Part shown: piece after piece, positions 8,380 through 19,942 of the stretch
Layout of the letters: each line of letters begins with the position of its first letter
How positions within the stretch are numbered: the first letter of the stretch is position 1
DNA from: Saprospiraceae bacterium
Lineage (GTDB): Bacteria; Bacteroidota; Bacteroidia; Chitinophagales; Saprospiraceae
Direction of reading: 5' to 3'
Assembly (NCBI GenBank): GCA_023300665.1
Contig: JALZUU010000496.1
Location: 1-41,041 of the forward strand
DNA length: 41,041 nucleotides
Position numbers and translations under genes: made by a program
The notes under the pieces: model-generated
What the model was told of the DNA's origin: nothing
Seen by the model: only the letters and a program-made list of their open reading frames with translations
Databases searched by the model: none

Positions 8380-11300
8380 CTATCGAACTAGGGTGATATC
8401 TCCTTTAATCAAGATCGGTAAGTTATTTACAGGACAAGTTGCCTCAACAAAATAAACATATACGCCTATTGGCATTCTTTCTCCTTTTACCTCACCATCC
8501 CAGCCTCGTCGCATATCATCAGTTCTAAAAACCAATGCACCCCAGCGATCAAAAATCTGAAAGGATTCAATTGAATTCAGCGTAGCTGAGTTAACGATTA
8601 CTTCATCGTTGCGGCCATCATCATTAGGAGAAAAAGCAGATGGAACCCAAAGGATATCCTCTGGACAAGAGATCAACACCTCCGTCCTGGTCATTAATTC
8701 TTTTTCACAACCAGTATCCAAATCTGTTATTAATAAGGTATAAGTAGTTCCAACAAACGCGCTATCAACAATCGGCCGGAGACAATCGGTACAACTTAGT
8801 CCCTCTTCAGGAAACCAACTAAATTGATAATTACCAGTCGTATCTGCTATTGGTTCAATTACTAATGGAAGATCAGGCAACGCATATGTAATTGCATTCA
8901 GGGTGACATCTGGGCCTTCATCCACATTTACCGTAACAAAAGCCGTATCTGCTGGACAATCAGTCAAGGTACCGATCAAGGTATAAGTAGTTGTTATATT
9001 TGGAAAAGCATCCGTAATAGCACTATTAGGATCTGATAGAGATTCAGGTGAACTCCATTCAAAAATATCTGCATTTCCCGTGGCAGATAAGGTGATCGTA
9101 TCGCCATTACAAATATCTCTTCCAAAGGCTTCAATGGTTGTTTCTTCTACCACACTGATAAGTACTGAATCGATCAGTACACAATTGTCTTGTGTCAGTG
9201 TTAATTGATAAACAGTCGTAGTATCCGGTGTAGCCGTGGAATTCAAATTTGTAGGATCAGAAAGAGTACTATTTGGAAACCAATTAGCATCACCCTCCCC
9301 TATTCCATTAAGAAGAATACTCCCACCTGCACAAAGGAAAACATCTTCCCCTGCATTTATTCCGTCTTGCGTAAGCACCGTCACCGTAATAGAATCTTGA
9401 ATAAGACAACCTTCATCTGTAGAAATTTCTACTTGATAAGTAATGGTAGAATCTGGAAAAGCAATTGGATCAGGACAAAAAGCACAACTCAAATTTTCAG
9501 GATTGGTCCATTCTAAACCTAGCACACCAGTCATCAAAACAACTGAATCTCCTCGGCAAATGATACGATCCTCGCCAGCCAGCGGTTGGAATTGATCTAC
9601 TAAATTAATCGTAACTGAATCAATCGCCGAACAACCTTCCCCATTAGTAACCGTCACAACATAAGTAGTAGATTCGGATGGATTTGCAATTGGGTTCGAA
9701 CAAAACTGATAGCAACTTAAGCCTGGTCGTGACTCGTCCCACTCGTAAGAAAATACATCACTTCCTCCAGTAACGTTTAACTGAATTATATCACTTACAC
9801 AGATCGCCGTATCAGCCGTAATTCCAACTACTGGAATAGCAGTATCCAAAACCGTAACAGTAGTTGATAAGGTAGTTGAACAACCTTCGGAATTCAATGC
9901 TGTAAACTGGTAAGTAGTCGTAGTCGTTGGAGATACTTCTACCTCTAAACAATTCGTACAACTTAAATCTGTTCCACCAGTCCACATAAAAGTCAGCTCA
10001 TCCACTGACCCTTCAATGATCGGTGTTAAGGTAACTATTTCTCCTCTACAGATCGTCTGATCTGAATTTAGCGTCATCCTTGGAGCTGCTAGCACTTCTA
10101 TTTCAATAGAATCTGATGACTCACAACCGAAATCAGTTCCAACAGTCAACACTGTTTGATACACACCAGCATTGTTATAGGTATGAGCTGGATTCGGTGA
10201 ACCAGCCATTTCTCCATCACCAAAATCCCAATTCCAGTTAGAAATCGCGCCTATTTCAGTAGTAGACATATCACTAAAATTAACTAAAAATGGTTCACAT
10301 CCAATAGTATCAGAAACTTGAAAGCTTATATCAGGGTCGCTACCAATTTTAATATAATTGGGTCTGGTTAAAGTGTCCTGACAAAACGCTGTATTCACAA
10401 AGAGCGTAACATCAAAAATACCAGCTGTTGGATAAGTAATAGTTGGTTCAGATTCTGTAGTACTCCCTTCTAAAGAACCAGGAAATATCCATTCTACCCC
10501 AGTAATTGGTGTAGTTGATTGAGATAGATTGATAAAGGAAGTTGATAAATTTTCTCCACATAAAAGAGAATCCATTGCGAGAAAATCTACATTTATACCT
10601 GTTACTTGAATACTATCTGGTGATTCGATGGCTCTAGCACAATTAGATTCGTCAATAAGAATAAGCTTAGGAACGAATGTACCAAGTGCTTGATAGACGT
10701 AAGTGACCTCATCAGAGATGACATTAAGCGTAGTATCTAACACACCGTTTCCAAAATCCCAAATATAATCGTAGAAATCAGTTGATGTTCCTGAAAAATG
10801 GACTTGCATTGGTGCACAAGAAGTATCTACAACAAAGTCAAAATCTCCTATGGGACCATTAAGCGTAATTAAATCATCGATGGTTAAAGTGTCTCGACAA
10901 TTTTCGGTACTTCCTACAATTAAGGTTACATCATAGGATCCGGGAATAGTATAAACATGCGGAGGATTTTCTAAATTACTGGTTCCAGATACATCCCCAA
11001 AATCCCATTCGTAAAAATTAGCATTAAGAGAAGTATTCATAAATCGAGCAATCAAAGGAGGACAAAACGCAAAGGTTGAATCAACCGTAAAATCAGCTAC
11101 TGGATTAGCAATAGTGATGTAATTTTCTTTACACTGCATATCCATGCAACCATATTGATTAACAATACTCAGACAAACGTCATAACTTCCTTCTTGCGTA
11201 TAATTATGTTCTGGTGCTGCTTCTGTAGACGTAAAACCATCTCCAAAATCCCATAAATAAGTCAATTCACCAGTGACTAGGGCTTCGAAATTCACTAAGT

Positions 11301-13956
11301 CAGCGGTACAACTAGTAGTATCTGCTGTAAAAGTTGCTTTTGGATCGGTTACCTCAATTTGGTTATTTCTCTTTCTCCGAACGGTACATCCATCACCATC
11401 TGTTACAATCAATTCTATTGAAAAATTTCCTACGGTATCAAAAGTATAGGTAAAACTTTCCTCCTCTGAGGTAAATAAGCCATTGCCAATATTCCAGGAC
11501 CAGGTAAGTGGCGTACTCAAGGCACTTGTGGAGTTATCAGAAAAATTTACAGTTAATGGTAAACAACCTCCCGAAACATCAATATCATAGTCTACTATTA
11601 AACCTCGCGCGAAAATAGTTTCAAAGGTTCTAAAGGTATCGGTACATTCGTGAATATCAGAAATAACTAGTGTCACTTCATCATAAATTCCTGGGGTATT
11701 ATAAGTAAAAGTAGGTGAATCCGTATTCGCACCTGTTATCTCCGCTCCAGGAGCAATCCATTCGTAAGTTTCTGCAAAGATGGAATTATCCTCTACGGTT
11801 ACTTCCAATGGAGCACATCCATCTGTATTATTCAAATTAAAAAAGGCACGAGGATCAGAAATACATACAGTCATTGTATCATGATCTACACAATCGGTAG
11901 TAAGATTAAAAACACTATGAACAACTTTATAGCATCCAGTATCCGCAAAAACATGAGTAGGACTCAGAATTGTAGATGTATCGGTCGTAATATTTTCTTC
12001 TCCAAAATCCCAAAATACGGAGTCAACCCCAAAGCTTCGATCTACAAAACTAATAGAAAAAGGGTTTTCACAGTTTCGATCAACACGCGCTCTTCCTATC
12101 GGAGGATTAACATGAATTAAGTCTTCATAAATAATCTCCGAAAAACAGCCATAATGAAATGCAAAAAGCTGTACATCAAAAAAGCCTGTATCGATATACT
12201 CATGAGATGGATTTTGATTATCTTCTACTATTACTCCATCACCATAATCCCATATCCAAAAATTGGCATTATCACTTGACAAATCTGTAAAACTTACAAT
12301 AGCATCAATACAAGTCTCCAAAGGGGTTGCCGAAAAATCAGCAGTAACTTCCTCTCCTACCGCAACAGCTCCTTCAAAAAAACCAGTACTACTACAGCCA
12401 TCTTCGTTCACCACTGTCAGTTGAACATTATATAAGCCAGTATCCACTAAGGTGTGTGTAGGGTTTTCTTCTGTAGAAGTAAAAAGAAGCTGATTATCTT
12501 GGTCAAAAATATTCCATTCCCAGCTATTGATTGCTACAGAAGTAGCCGAACTTTCATCCAAGGTAAATTCATAAGGAGTGCATCCCCAGTAACTAGACTC
12601 CGTAAGCTGTACTGCAGTTTCAATCACGTGTATCGTATCTCGATAGATCGTTTGACAACCATTACCATCTCTAACGCGTAACACAATTGGATAAACGCCA
12701 TAATCATCATAACTATGAGAAGAATTTTGTTCGTTAGCAGTAGTTCCATCTCCAAAACTCCAAAACCAAATTACATCATCATTTGAACTAGCAACAAAAG
12801 ATACGTCATGCGGAAGTATACAACCGGTGGGGTTATCATTAGAAAAGACAGCCATAGGGGCTGATTCTATTAGTAAACAATCAGATAACCGTCCTACTGA
12901 TGGGCAATCTTCTGTAAAACGAGTAAGGGAAACCTCAAAACACCCTCCTTGATCAAAAGAATATACTGGATTAATTTCTGTAGAAAAATTACCATCTCCA
13001 AAATCCCAAAGAACACTATCGGCTGGTTCAGTGGAGTTATCCATAAATGAAATATTAGTTCCTTGACAACTATTATTACTTGAATAATCTATCTCTACAG
13101 GATTCCCTAACTGCAAAATATTACTAAAAATTTCGCTAATCATACAATTTGTATTCTGATTCATAGCGGTTACCGTAATATCGTAAGTACCAGGATCTGT
13201 ATAAATAATTGGAGGAGGATTCACCCCAGTAAAAGATTCTCCATTACCAAATTCCCATATATAAGTTAGGTCATTTGCAGGACTATTATTGTTAAAATCA
13301 GCGGTAAAAGGAAGTTCACAACTAAATGCCTCGTCAATGGTAACATTGACCTCCGGATCAGGAAAAACAGTGATTAGATCAGTTTGTGTAATCGTATTTG
13401 AACAATTATTATCATCTGTAATAGTTAAACTAACCGTATAATTATCTGGGATATCATAAGTGTTTGTGACTACCTCGGCTGGATCAGTCACTACGACTAC
13501 CCCACTAGATCCACCAATCCCCCATATCCATTCTTCAATATTACCTACGCTGGTAGATTGATCAGTAAACGTAACTTCAAGTGGAGCACAACCAGCTATT
13601 TCAGAGACAGTAAAATCAGGGATAGGCAATGGAAAAACTTCGATATAGGCAGGTTTACAAATAGAATCCGTCATTCCTTCTGTGTCTGTCACCATCAAGC
13701 AAATATCATAAGTACCGGGTGTACCAAATATTCTTCCAGGATCTTGGGTGCCAGCAGAAACACCTCCTAAATCCCACGACCAATCGATAATCGTATTGGC
13801 GGAGGTAGATTGATCAGTAAAGGAAACTTGTAAGGAGCCGCAACCTGTGGTAATACTAGCATCGAAGTCAGCAGTTATCTGCGCTGATCCCCAACTAGTA
13901 AATATAAACACAAAGCAAAGCGACCAAAATATGCGTGTGTGGTGCATTTCAGTCAA
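8380..13956 (-). CDS. Giant PKD-domain surface protein 1 with C-terminal T9SS type-B (CHU_C / gliding-motility-associated) sorting domain
   Basis: 1858 aa. Signal peptide MTEMHHTRIFWSLCFVFIFTSWGSAQ; about 15 repeats of the type C.PL.V.F.D.S...W.WDFGDG....NP.H.Y...G.Y.V.L.V....C; 6 Ig-like Cys modules; end SAFSPNDDGRNDEV...IFDRWGALVF...GWDG...G.YVYFVEATC....KGDITLVR. Confidence 0.95.
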   Translation of the reverse strand: MTEMHHTRIFWSLCFVFIFTSWGSAQITADFDASITTGCGSLQVSFTDQSTSANTIIDWSWDLGGVSAGTQDPGRIFGTPGTYDICLMVTDTEGMTDSICKPAYIEVFPLPIPDFTVSEIAGCAPLEVTFTDQSTSVGNIEEWIWGIGGSSGVVVVTDPAEVVTNTYDIPDNYTVSLTITDDNNCSNTITQTDLITVFPDPEVNVTIDEAFSCELPFTADFNNNSPANDLTYIWEFGNGESFTGVNPPPIIYTDPGTYDITVTAMNQNTNCMISEIFSNILQLGNPVEIDYSSNNSCQGTNISFMDNSTEPADSVLWDFGDGNFSTEINPVYSFDQGGCFEVSLTRFTEDCPSVGRLSDCLLIESAPMAVFSNDNPTGCILPHDVSFVASSNDDVIWFWSFGDGTTANEQNSSHSYDDYGVYPIVLRVRDGNGCQTIYRDTIHVIETAVQLTESSYWGCTPYEFTLDESSATSVAINSWEWNIFDQDNQLLFTSTEENPTHTLVDTGLYNVQLTVVNEDGCSSTGFFEGAVAVGEEVTADFSATPLETCIDAIVSFTDLSSDNANFWIWDYGDGVIVEDNQNPSHEYIDTGFFDVQLFAFHYGCFSEIIYEDLIHVNPPIGRARVDRNCENPFSISFVDRSFGVDSVFWDFGEENITTDTSTILSPTHVFADTGCYKVVHSVFNLTTDCVDHDTMTVCISDPRAFFNLNNTDGCAPLEVTVEDNSIFAETYEWIAPGAEITGANTDSPTFTYNTPGIYDEVTLVISDIHECTDTFRTFETIFARGLIVDYDIDVSGGCLPLTVNFSDNSTSALSTPLTWSWNIGNGLFTSEEESFTYTFDTVGNFSIELIVTDGDGCTVRRKRNNQIEVTDPKATFTADTTSCTADLVNFEALVTGELTYLWDFGDGFTSTEAAPEHNYTQEGSYDVCLSIVNQYGCMDMQCKENYITIANPVADFTVDSTFAFCPPLIARFMNTSLNANFYEWDFGDVSGTSNLENPPHVYTIPGSYDVTLIVGSTENCRDTLTIDDLITLNGPIGDFDFVVDTSCAPMQVHFSGTSTDFYDYIWDFGNGVLDTTLNVISDEVTYVYQALGTFVPKLILIDESNCARAIESPDSIQVTGINVDFLAMDSLLCGENLSTSFINLSQSTTPITGVEWIFPGSLEGSTTESEPTITYPTAGIFDVTLFVNTAFCQDTLTRPNYIKIGSDPDISFQVSDTIGCEPFLVNFSDMSTTEIGAISNWNWDFGDGEMAGSPNPAHTYNNAGVYQTVLTVGTDFGCESSDSIEIEVLAAPRMTLNSDQTICRGEIVTLTPIIEGSVDELTFMWTGGTDLSCTNCLEVEVSPTTTTTYQFTALNSEGCSTTLSTTVTVLDTAIPVVGITADTAICVSDIIQLNVTGGSDVFSYEWDESRPGLSCYQFCSNPIANPSESTTYVVTVTNGEGCSAIDSVTINLVDQFQPLAGEDRIICRGDSVVLMTGVLGLEWTNPENLSCAFCPDPIAFPDSTITYQVEISTDEGCLIQDSITVTVLTQDGINAGEDVFLCAGGSILLNGIGEGDANWFPNSTLSDPTNLNSTATPDTTTVYQLTLTQDNCVLIDSVLISVVEETTIEAFGRDICNGDTITLSATGNADIFEWSSPESLSDPNSAITDAFPNITTTYTLIGTLTDCPADTAFVTVNVDEGPDVTLNAITYALPDLPLVIEPIADTTGNYQFSWFPEEGLSCTDCLRPIVDSAFVGTTYTLLITDLDTGCEKELMTRTEVLISCPEDILWVPSAFSPNDDGRNDEVIVNSATLNSIESFQIFDRWGALVFRTDDMRRGWDGEVKGERMPIGVYVYFVEATCPVNNLPILIKGDITLVR

Positions 13957-14368
13957 TAATTAATCCCGGTTAAATAATGTAAAATTCGCTTCACTGCACA
14001 ACGTACCTCAGGCACTTTTATCTTATGTACAGCATATTGCTTTCTCATAAAAGAAATGGATCGTACCTTGAAAAAGGCCATTTCCATAAGTAATGTAGGT
14101 AATAACATTATTAAAGACTGCCACATTCCAGATGACAGAATCTACCTTAAAATCAATTTAAGAAAATGTTATTAGGTAATTGATTGGTTAGATGGTTAGA
14201 TTAGAGAAATACTTTTTTAACTATTCAAATGTTCCTAAAGAAGTTTCTCTACCCCTCATTTTTAATACGGCCACAAATCTAAGCTTTTTTTCCAGTTTTC
14301 TTAAAAAAAAAGGCTTAAAAAATTAAAAAATATTATTAAATAAATAAATATGTTTATATAAGTATCAT

Positions 14369-17300
14369 TTATCGAACTAAAGTGATATCTCCAGAATGGA
14401 TTACGGTCTGTCCTGTCAGCTCACAAGTAAATTCTAACATAAAAACATAAACACCGATCGGCACTGGATTTCCCTTCATTCTTCCGTCCCATCCATGGTC
14501 ATATAAATCATCTGTTTCGTACAATAATGCTCCCCATCGATTAAAAACTCGAAAGCTATTTATCGACGTGATAGAAGGGTTCGGAGATATTTGTAAATAA
14601 TCGTTTTCACCATCATCATTGGGTGAAAATACATTCGGTACTGCAATCAAATCAGAAGGACAGGTAAGCAACTCATCAAAAACAATGGTATCTGTAACAG
14701 CACATCCAGTAGTTAGATCTGTAATTAGCACTTGATAGATCGTGTTGCTATCTGGTAAAATTTCTGGTTGCTGACAATCTACACAATCCACACTATCGGA
14801 TGGCATCCACTGATATTCATACAATGAACTATCTGGTACCGTTAATGGAATTCGGATAGGAATGCCTGGAAGGTAAGTTAGTACCTCTGGTAAATAGGTC
14901 ACAGGCTTTGGAGTAACTTCCACCATTATCGTAGCTGTATCTGGTTCACAAGTGGTGTATTGACCAACTACAGTATAATTTGTAGTCTCTAATGGTTGAA
15001 CAGTTACCAGGTCTATCTCATTTCCAAATTCATCAAACCAAATGGCCTGATCTGCTACCCCTTCATACGCTAATTCAACTATTTCTCCTTCACAAATCGC
15101 AACATCTTCTGTTTCTATAGTGGTTTTTTCAATTAAAGTAACCGCTATAGAATCTACTAACGTACAGTTTCCTTCCGTTAGCGTAAGTGTATAAATCGTG
15201 TTGACGGTAGGATTAACTTCTGTTTCCAAAGTATTCGCTGAAGAAACAGATTGAATCGGTGTCCAATTGGCTGTGCCCACGCCACTTCCTATTAAAGTGG
15301 TAGTTGAACCTTCACAAATCTGTTGGTCCTCTCCTGCGTCAATGGTATTTAAAGGAATTACTTTTATTTCGATGGTATCTAATAATTCACAACCATCATC
15401 TGTCGTTACGCGCACTCGATAGATCGTTGTACTATCTGGTTTTGCTACTGGATCAGGACAATATGTACAATCCAATCCATCGGTTACTAACCAAGTAGGA
15501 TCATTGCCCAAAATAGTATTTAGTTGAATGGTATCCCCTTCACAAATTGTTTGGTCTTCACCTACTATTGATTGTGGTTCGTTTGAAATAGTTACCAACA
15601 CTGAATCTGTGCTAGCACAACCAAATTCGTTGGTTATGGTTACTTGATAATTCGTGGTAACAAATGGACTAGCAATAGGATTAACACAGGCATCATAACA
15701 ACTGAGTCCTGCTGCATCCGTGCCCCACTGATATTCGTGCAAATCATTCCCACCGCTTACTCGTAGCTGTACAAAATCATTTAAACAAATACTGGTATCT
15801 TGGGTAAGTGCAACTATAGGTGCTGCAAAAGGACGAACCTCCACTGTTACTCCTTCCGTAGTAGTACATCCAATTGTATTAGTAACAGCTAAGTGATAGA
15901 TAGTAGTATCTGCCGGATTTACCATTGGTGTTAAACAATCCAAACAACTTAGATCTGGATGATTGATCCATTGAAACTGATATCCTGTAGTATCTTCTGT
16001 AAATTCAGGAATTAGTTCAGTGAATTGACCGATACAAATAGATTCTGGTTTAGGAATTGAGAAGACAGGTGATTCTAAAACCTCTACCATTCTAGTAGTA
16101 GAGTCCTGACATCCGACAGCAGAAGTAACTGTCAATGTGATATGGTGATTACCTGGTTCATTAAAAATAAATACAGGTGCATTTATAGTTGTTTCTTCGA
16201 TATTGTTAAAATTCCAATGATAACTTGTAATAGTACTACTATCTACGGTAGAAAGGTCTTGGAAATTAACGGTTAAAGGTGCGCATCCCACGGAGTCACT
16301 TACTTGAAAAGCGACTTCTGGAATAGCTCCTACACCGATATAATCTTCTTTTAATAATGAATCAATACAGATTCCATTACTAACCAATAATTGTACAGAA
16401 AAACTGCCTGGATTTAGATATTCAATACTTGGTTCTGGTTCTGTACTACTGGAAGGATTAGCACCAAAGAATTCCCATTCTAAATCAGTAATCGGATGAG
16501 TAGACCCTGTTAAGTTGGTAAATTTAGTCATCCCTTGATCGTTGCAAAATAACGTTTTATCCGCCTGAAAATCTAAATTCATTTCTGAAATAACAATAGG
16601 ATTGTCTGCAACAATAGTCGTTTGACAATCTACTTGATCTATTAATATTAGTTTTGGAATAAAATTTCCACCATTTTCATAAACATAAAAAATACTATCG
16701 TGAGTGACGTTCTCCGTAGTATCTAACATACCATTTCCAAAGTCCCAGATATAAGTATAAGGAGCAGCTGAATTACCTACAAAATTTATAGTAGCCGGTG
16801 CACAGGCCGTATCGATATCAAAATAAAAATTACCTGTCGGACCATTTAGATCAATCAAATCATTCATAAATAAAGTATCCTGACAAAACTCCGTCGCAAC
16901 GGCAATCAATTGAACACTGTAAGTTCCTGGCATCGTATAAATATGGGGAGGATTTAATTGATTAGAGGTTCCACTTTGATCTCCAAAATTCCATTCATAA
17001 GTAGTTGCATGAATGGAAGTATTTTCAAAGTTGACCAATAATGGTGGACAAATTCCAAAAGTAGTATCTTGGGTAAAACTAGCTACTGGATCAGCAATTA
17101 CAACATAGTCTTCTAGGCATCTAGTATTTTCACAACCAATACCATCTGTAACCGTTAGACAAACATCATAAGTCCCATCCATAGCATATATATGAATAGG
17201 GTCTTCCTCGGTAGAAGACAATCCATCACCAAAATCCCAAGAAAAACTTAATTCTTTTCCACTAGAATTATTCTTGAAGTTTACCCCATGTGCACTACAA

Positions 17301-19942
17301 CTAAGCGTATCTTCGGTAGCAAATCGGGCTATTGGTCGATATACTTCTACTAAGCTATCGAGGGTTGTTGTTTTGGTACAACCTAAATCATCCGTTGCAG
17401 TAAGCGAAATATCAAAGAACCCTTCTTGATTGTATAAATGGGTCGGGTTATTTATTTGACCAATAGCTGTACTATCGCCAAAATCCCATTCCCACTGATT
17501 GACATTTCCATATAGACTAGTTGAAAGGTCAGTAAATTGGGTATTTAAAGGAAAACACCCTTCTGGAGGATCCACCGAAAAATCAGTAGTTACTTCGTTC
17601 ACCCATATGGTATCTGTAAACACGAGCGAATCTCGACAACCGTTAACGTCTGTCACCAATAATTGAATATTGGTATATGGCCCTGCCGTGTTAAATCTGA
17701 TGGTTGGTTCAGCAGCCATAGGATCACTGATTACACCAGTTCCACCACCACTCCAAATCCAACTTTCTGCAAAAGCAGAGCTGTCTGAAAGGGTAATCGT
17801 TAATGGAACACAACCGGTAGTAGTTGATAGTTGAAACTCTGCCTGTGGCTCAGTAATTTGGACTAGTCTTAATAAGGTATCTGAACAACCCGTAGTAAAA
17901 TTAAATGCAATTTGGCTAACAAAATAGTCACCCGTATTATTGTAAATATAAGTTGGATCACGTTGGGTACTAGTATCTGTTTCTATATCGGGAACACCAA
18001 AATCATAGATTATAGAATCCGCCCCAATACTAACATCTTCAAAATCAATAATATATAATTGAGAACAAAGTCGATTAATTTTAAAAGCTGCTTTTGGTGG
18101 AACTACTTCAATATATTCTATCAATGTCTCTTGCGCTGGACAACCATGATGCAAAGCTGTTAATCTGACATCCATTCGTCCAGTATCCTGATATTCATAA
18201 ACTGGGTGTTGATCTTCTGATAAACCTCCATCACCAAAATCCCATTCCCAACTATTTGCAAAGCTGCTAGATTCATCCGTAAAGGTAACAACAGAGTTAA
18301 TACAAGAAACCAATGGCTCTGCAGAAAAGCTAACCTCCGGTGGCATTCCAGCTGCAGCTCCTTGTTCTACAATTGTTGTATCTTGACAACCCATCTGATC
18401 TTTAATAATTAGTTGAATAGCATATTGTCCCGTATCTACTATGGTAAAAACTGGAACACTATCGGTAGAAGTAAAAACGATTGGTGGAGCCGAAGCATTA
18501 TTAAAAACAGTCCACTCCCACTCAGTAATCGCACTAAAAGTTTTACTTGAATCACTAAGTGTGAACGTCAATGGTGTACAACCCTCTGGTTCATCTCCTG
18601 CAATAATTGCTTGTGCTGGTAAAATCTGAATGGTATCCGTAGCTGTTTGAGTACAGCCGACACTATTGGTGGCAGTTAAGGTAATAACATACACCCCAAT
18701 ACTATCATAAGTATGTTGAGGGCTAGCTACATCACTCGTATTTCCATCTCCAAAATCCCAATCAAAGGTAGCACCATCAACCACTGCATCGGAAAAGAAA
18801 TCAGCTATATGAGGTACCGTACATCCCATCGGATTATTATTCGTAATAGATACCGGATTAACATCCAATACCGTGATGCATTGTTCGCTAACTTTTACTC
18901 CTGGACATCCGTTAACGGTCCTAGTTAGAATTACAAAAAAGCAACCGGATGTATCGTATTGATGATTTGGGTTGGCAGCAATACTACTTTGTCCATCTCC
19001 AAAATCCCAGAAAACATCTGAGGCATCATCTGGAGAAATATCAGTAAATTTTACAGAACTTCCTTCACAAATAGTGTCCTTATTTTGTGTAAAATCAGTT
19101 GGGTAACTAAGTTGGATATAATCTACTTTTGACAAGGTATCGCTGCAACCTGTTAGGTTATCGGTTCCAAACAATGTAATATCGTATAAACCCTGGTTAT
19201 TATAAGTCACTCCAGGTGGATTTGCTCCATTGAAAGATTGGCCATTACCAAAATCCCATTGAAAAGTCATATCCGGATTAGGAGAACTATTGAAATAATT
19301 TACCGTATGTGGAGAATTACAAGAAAAGGTTTGATCCGCAGCAAAATCAACTATTGGATTTTCGTTTACTGTTAAGAAATTATCTTTTGTAATCGTATTT
19401 GTACAACCATTATCATCTCGAACAGTTAGACTAATAGTATAATCATCGATGATGTCGTAAGTATTTTCTATAGTTGTCAAACTACCATCATTTGTAATTA
19501 CTCCAGCTTGACCACCAACGCCCCAAATCCATTCCTCAATATTGCCATCTTGTGAAATAGATAAATCAGTAAAAGTAACTTGAAAAGGTAAACATCCGTT
19601 AGGATGTGGAACACTAAAATCAGGTTCTGGAAGATTGAAAACAGTAATAAAGTCTGACTTACAATTTGTATTGGTCAAACCGCCTGCATCTGTAACTGTG
19701 AGACATACTTCATAGCTTCCTGGCGTACCAAAAATTCTACCTGGGTTTTGAGTTGTGGACGTCACTCCTCCTAAATCCCAAGAATACGCTGTGATATTTC
19801 CACTAGATGCGTCTTGAAAAGAGACTTGTAAAGACCCACATCCAGATTGTACGTTTGCAGTAAAGTCTGCGATTGGTTGAGCAACGGCAAAAGTCCCTGA
19901 TAGAAGCCACATCACCACCAATATATTCTTTAGTATGTTCAT
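14369..19942 (-). CDS. Giant PKD-domain surface protein 2 with C-terminal T9SS type-B sorting domain
   Basis: 1857 aa with signal peptide MNILKNILVVMWLLSGTFAVAQ. Same domain order as its neighbours, and C-terminus VFSPNDDGENDYLQI...VFNRWGALLYETDD...GWDGRMKG...GVYVFMLEFTC...SGDITLVR. Confidence 0.95.
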   Translation of the reverse strand: MNILKNILVVMWLLSGTFAVAQPIADFTANVQSGCGSLQVSFQDASSGNITAYSWDLGGVTSTTQNPGRIFGTPGSYEVCLTVTDAGGLTNTNCKSDFITVFNLPEPDFSVPHPNGCLPFQVTFTDLSISQDGNIEEWIWGVGGQAGVITNDGSLTTIENTYDIIDDYTISLTVRDDNGCTNTITKDNFLTVNENPIVDFAADQTFSCNSPHTVNYFNSSPNPDMTFQWDFGNGQSFNGANPPGVTYNNQGLYDITLFGTDNLTGCSDTLSKVDYIQLSYPTDFTQNKDTICEGSSVKFTDISPDDASDVFWDFGDGQSSIAANPNHQYDTSGCFFVILTRTVNGCPGVKVSEQCITVLDVNPVSITNNNPMGCTVPHIADFFSDAVVDGATFDWDFGDGNTSDVASPQHTYDSIGVYVITLTATNSVGCTQTATDTIQILPAQAIIAGDEPEGCTPLTFTLSDSSKTFSAITEWEWTVFNNASAPPIVFTSTDSVPVFTIVDTGQYAIQLIIKDQMGCQDTTIVEQGAAAGMPPEVSFSAEPLVSCINSVVTFTDESSSFANSWEWDFGDGGLSEDQHPVYEYQDTGRMDVRLTALHHGCPAQETLIEYIEVVPPKAAFKINRLCSQLYIIDFEDVSIGADSIIYDFGVPDIETDTSTQRDPTYIYNNTGDYFVSQIAFNFTTGCSDTLLRLVQITEPQAEFQLSTTTGCVPLTITLSDSSAFAESWIWSGGGTGVISDPMAAEPTIRFNTAGPYTNIQLLVTDVNGCRDSLVFTDTIWVNEVTTDFSVDPPEGCFPLNTQFTDLSTSLYGNVNQWEWDFGDSTAIGQINNPTHLYNQEGFFDISLTATDDLGCTKTTTLDSLVEVYRPIARFATEDTLSCSAHGVNFKNNSSGKELSFSWDFGDGLSSTEEDPIHIYAMDGTYDVCLTVTDGIGCENTRCLEDYVVIADPVASFTQDTTFGICPPLLVNFENTSIHATTYEWNFGDQSGTSNQLNPPHIYTMPGTYSVQLIAVATEFCQDTLFMNDLIDLNGPTGNFYFDIDTACAPATINFVGNSAAPYTYIWDFGNGMLDTTENVTHDSIFYVYENGGNFIPKLILIDQVDCQTTIVADNPIVISEMNLDFQADKTLFCNDQGMTKFTNLTGSTHPITDLEWEFFGANPSSSTEPEPSIEYLNPGSFSVQLLVSNGICIDSLLKEDYIGVGAIPEVAFQVSDSVGCAPLTVNFQDLSTVDSSTITSYHWNFNNIEETTINAPVFIFNEPGNHHITLTVTSAVGCQDSTTRMVEVLESPVFSIPKPESICIGQFTELIPEFTEDTTGYQFQWINHPDLSCLDCLTPMVNPADTTIYHLAVTNTIGCTTTEGVTVEVRPFAAPIVALTQDTSICLNDFVQLRVSGGNDLHEYQWGTDAAGLSCYDACVNPIASPFVTTNYQVTITNEFGCASTDSVLVTISNEPQSIVGEDQTICEGDTIQLNTILGNDPTWLVTDGLDCTYCPDPVAKPDSTTIYRVRVTTDDGCELLDTIEIKVIPLNTIDAGEDQQICEGSTTTLIGSGVGTANWTPIQSVSSANTLETEVNPTVNTIYTLTLTEGNCTLVDSIAVTLIEKTTIETEDVAICEGEIVELAYEGVADQAIWFDEFGNEIDLVTVQPLETTNYTVVGQYTTCEPDTATIMVEVTPKPVTYLPEVLTYLPGIPIRIPLTVPDSSLYEYQWMPSDSVDCVDCQQPEILPDSNTIYQVLITDLTTGCAVTDTIVFDELLTCPSDLIAVPNVFSPNDDGENDYLQISPNPSITSINSFRVFNRWGALLYETDDLYDHGWDGRMKGNPVPIGVYVFMLEFTCELTGQTVIHSGDITLVR

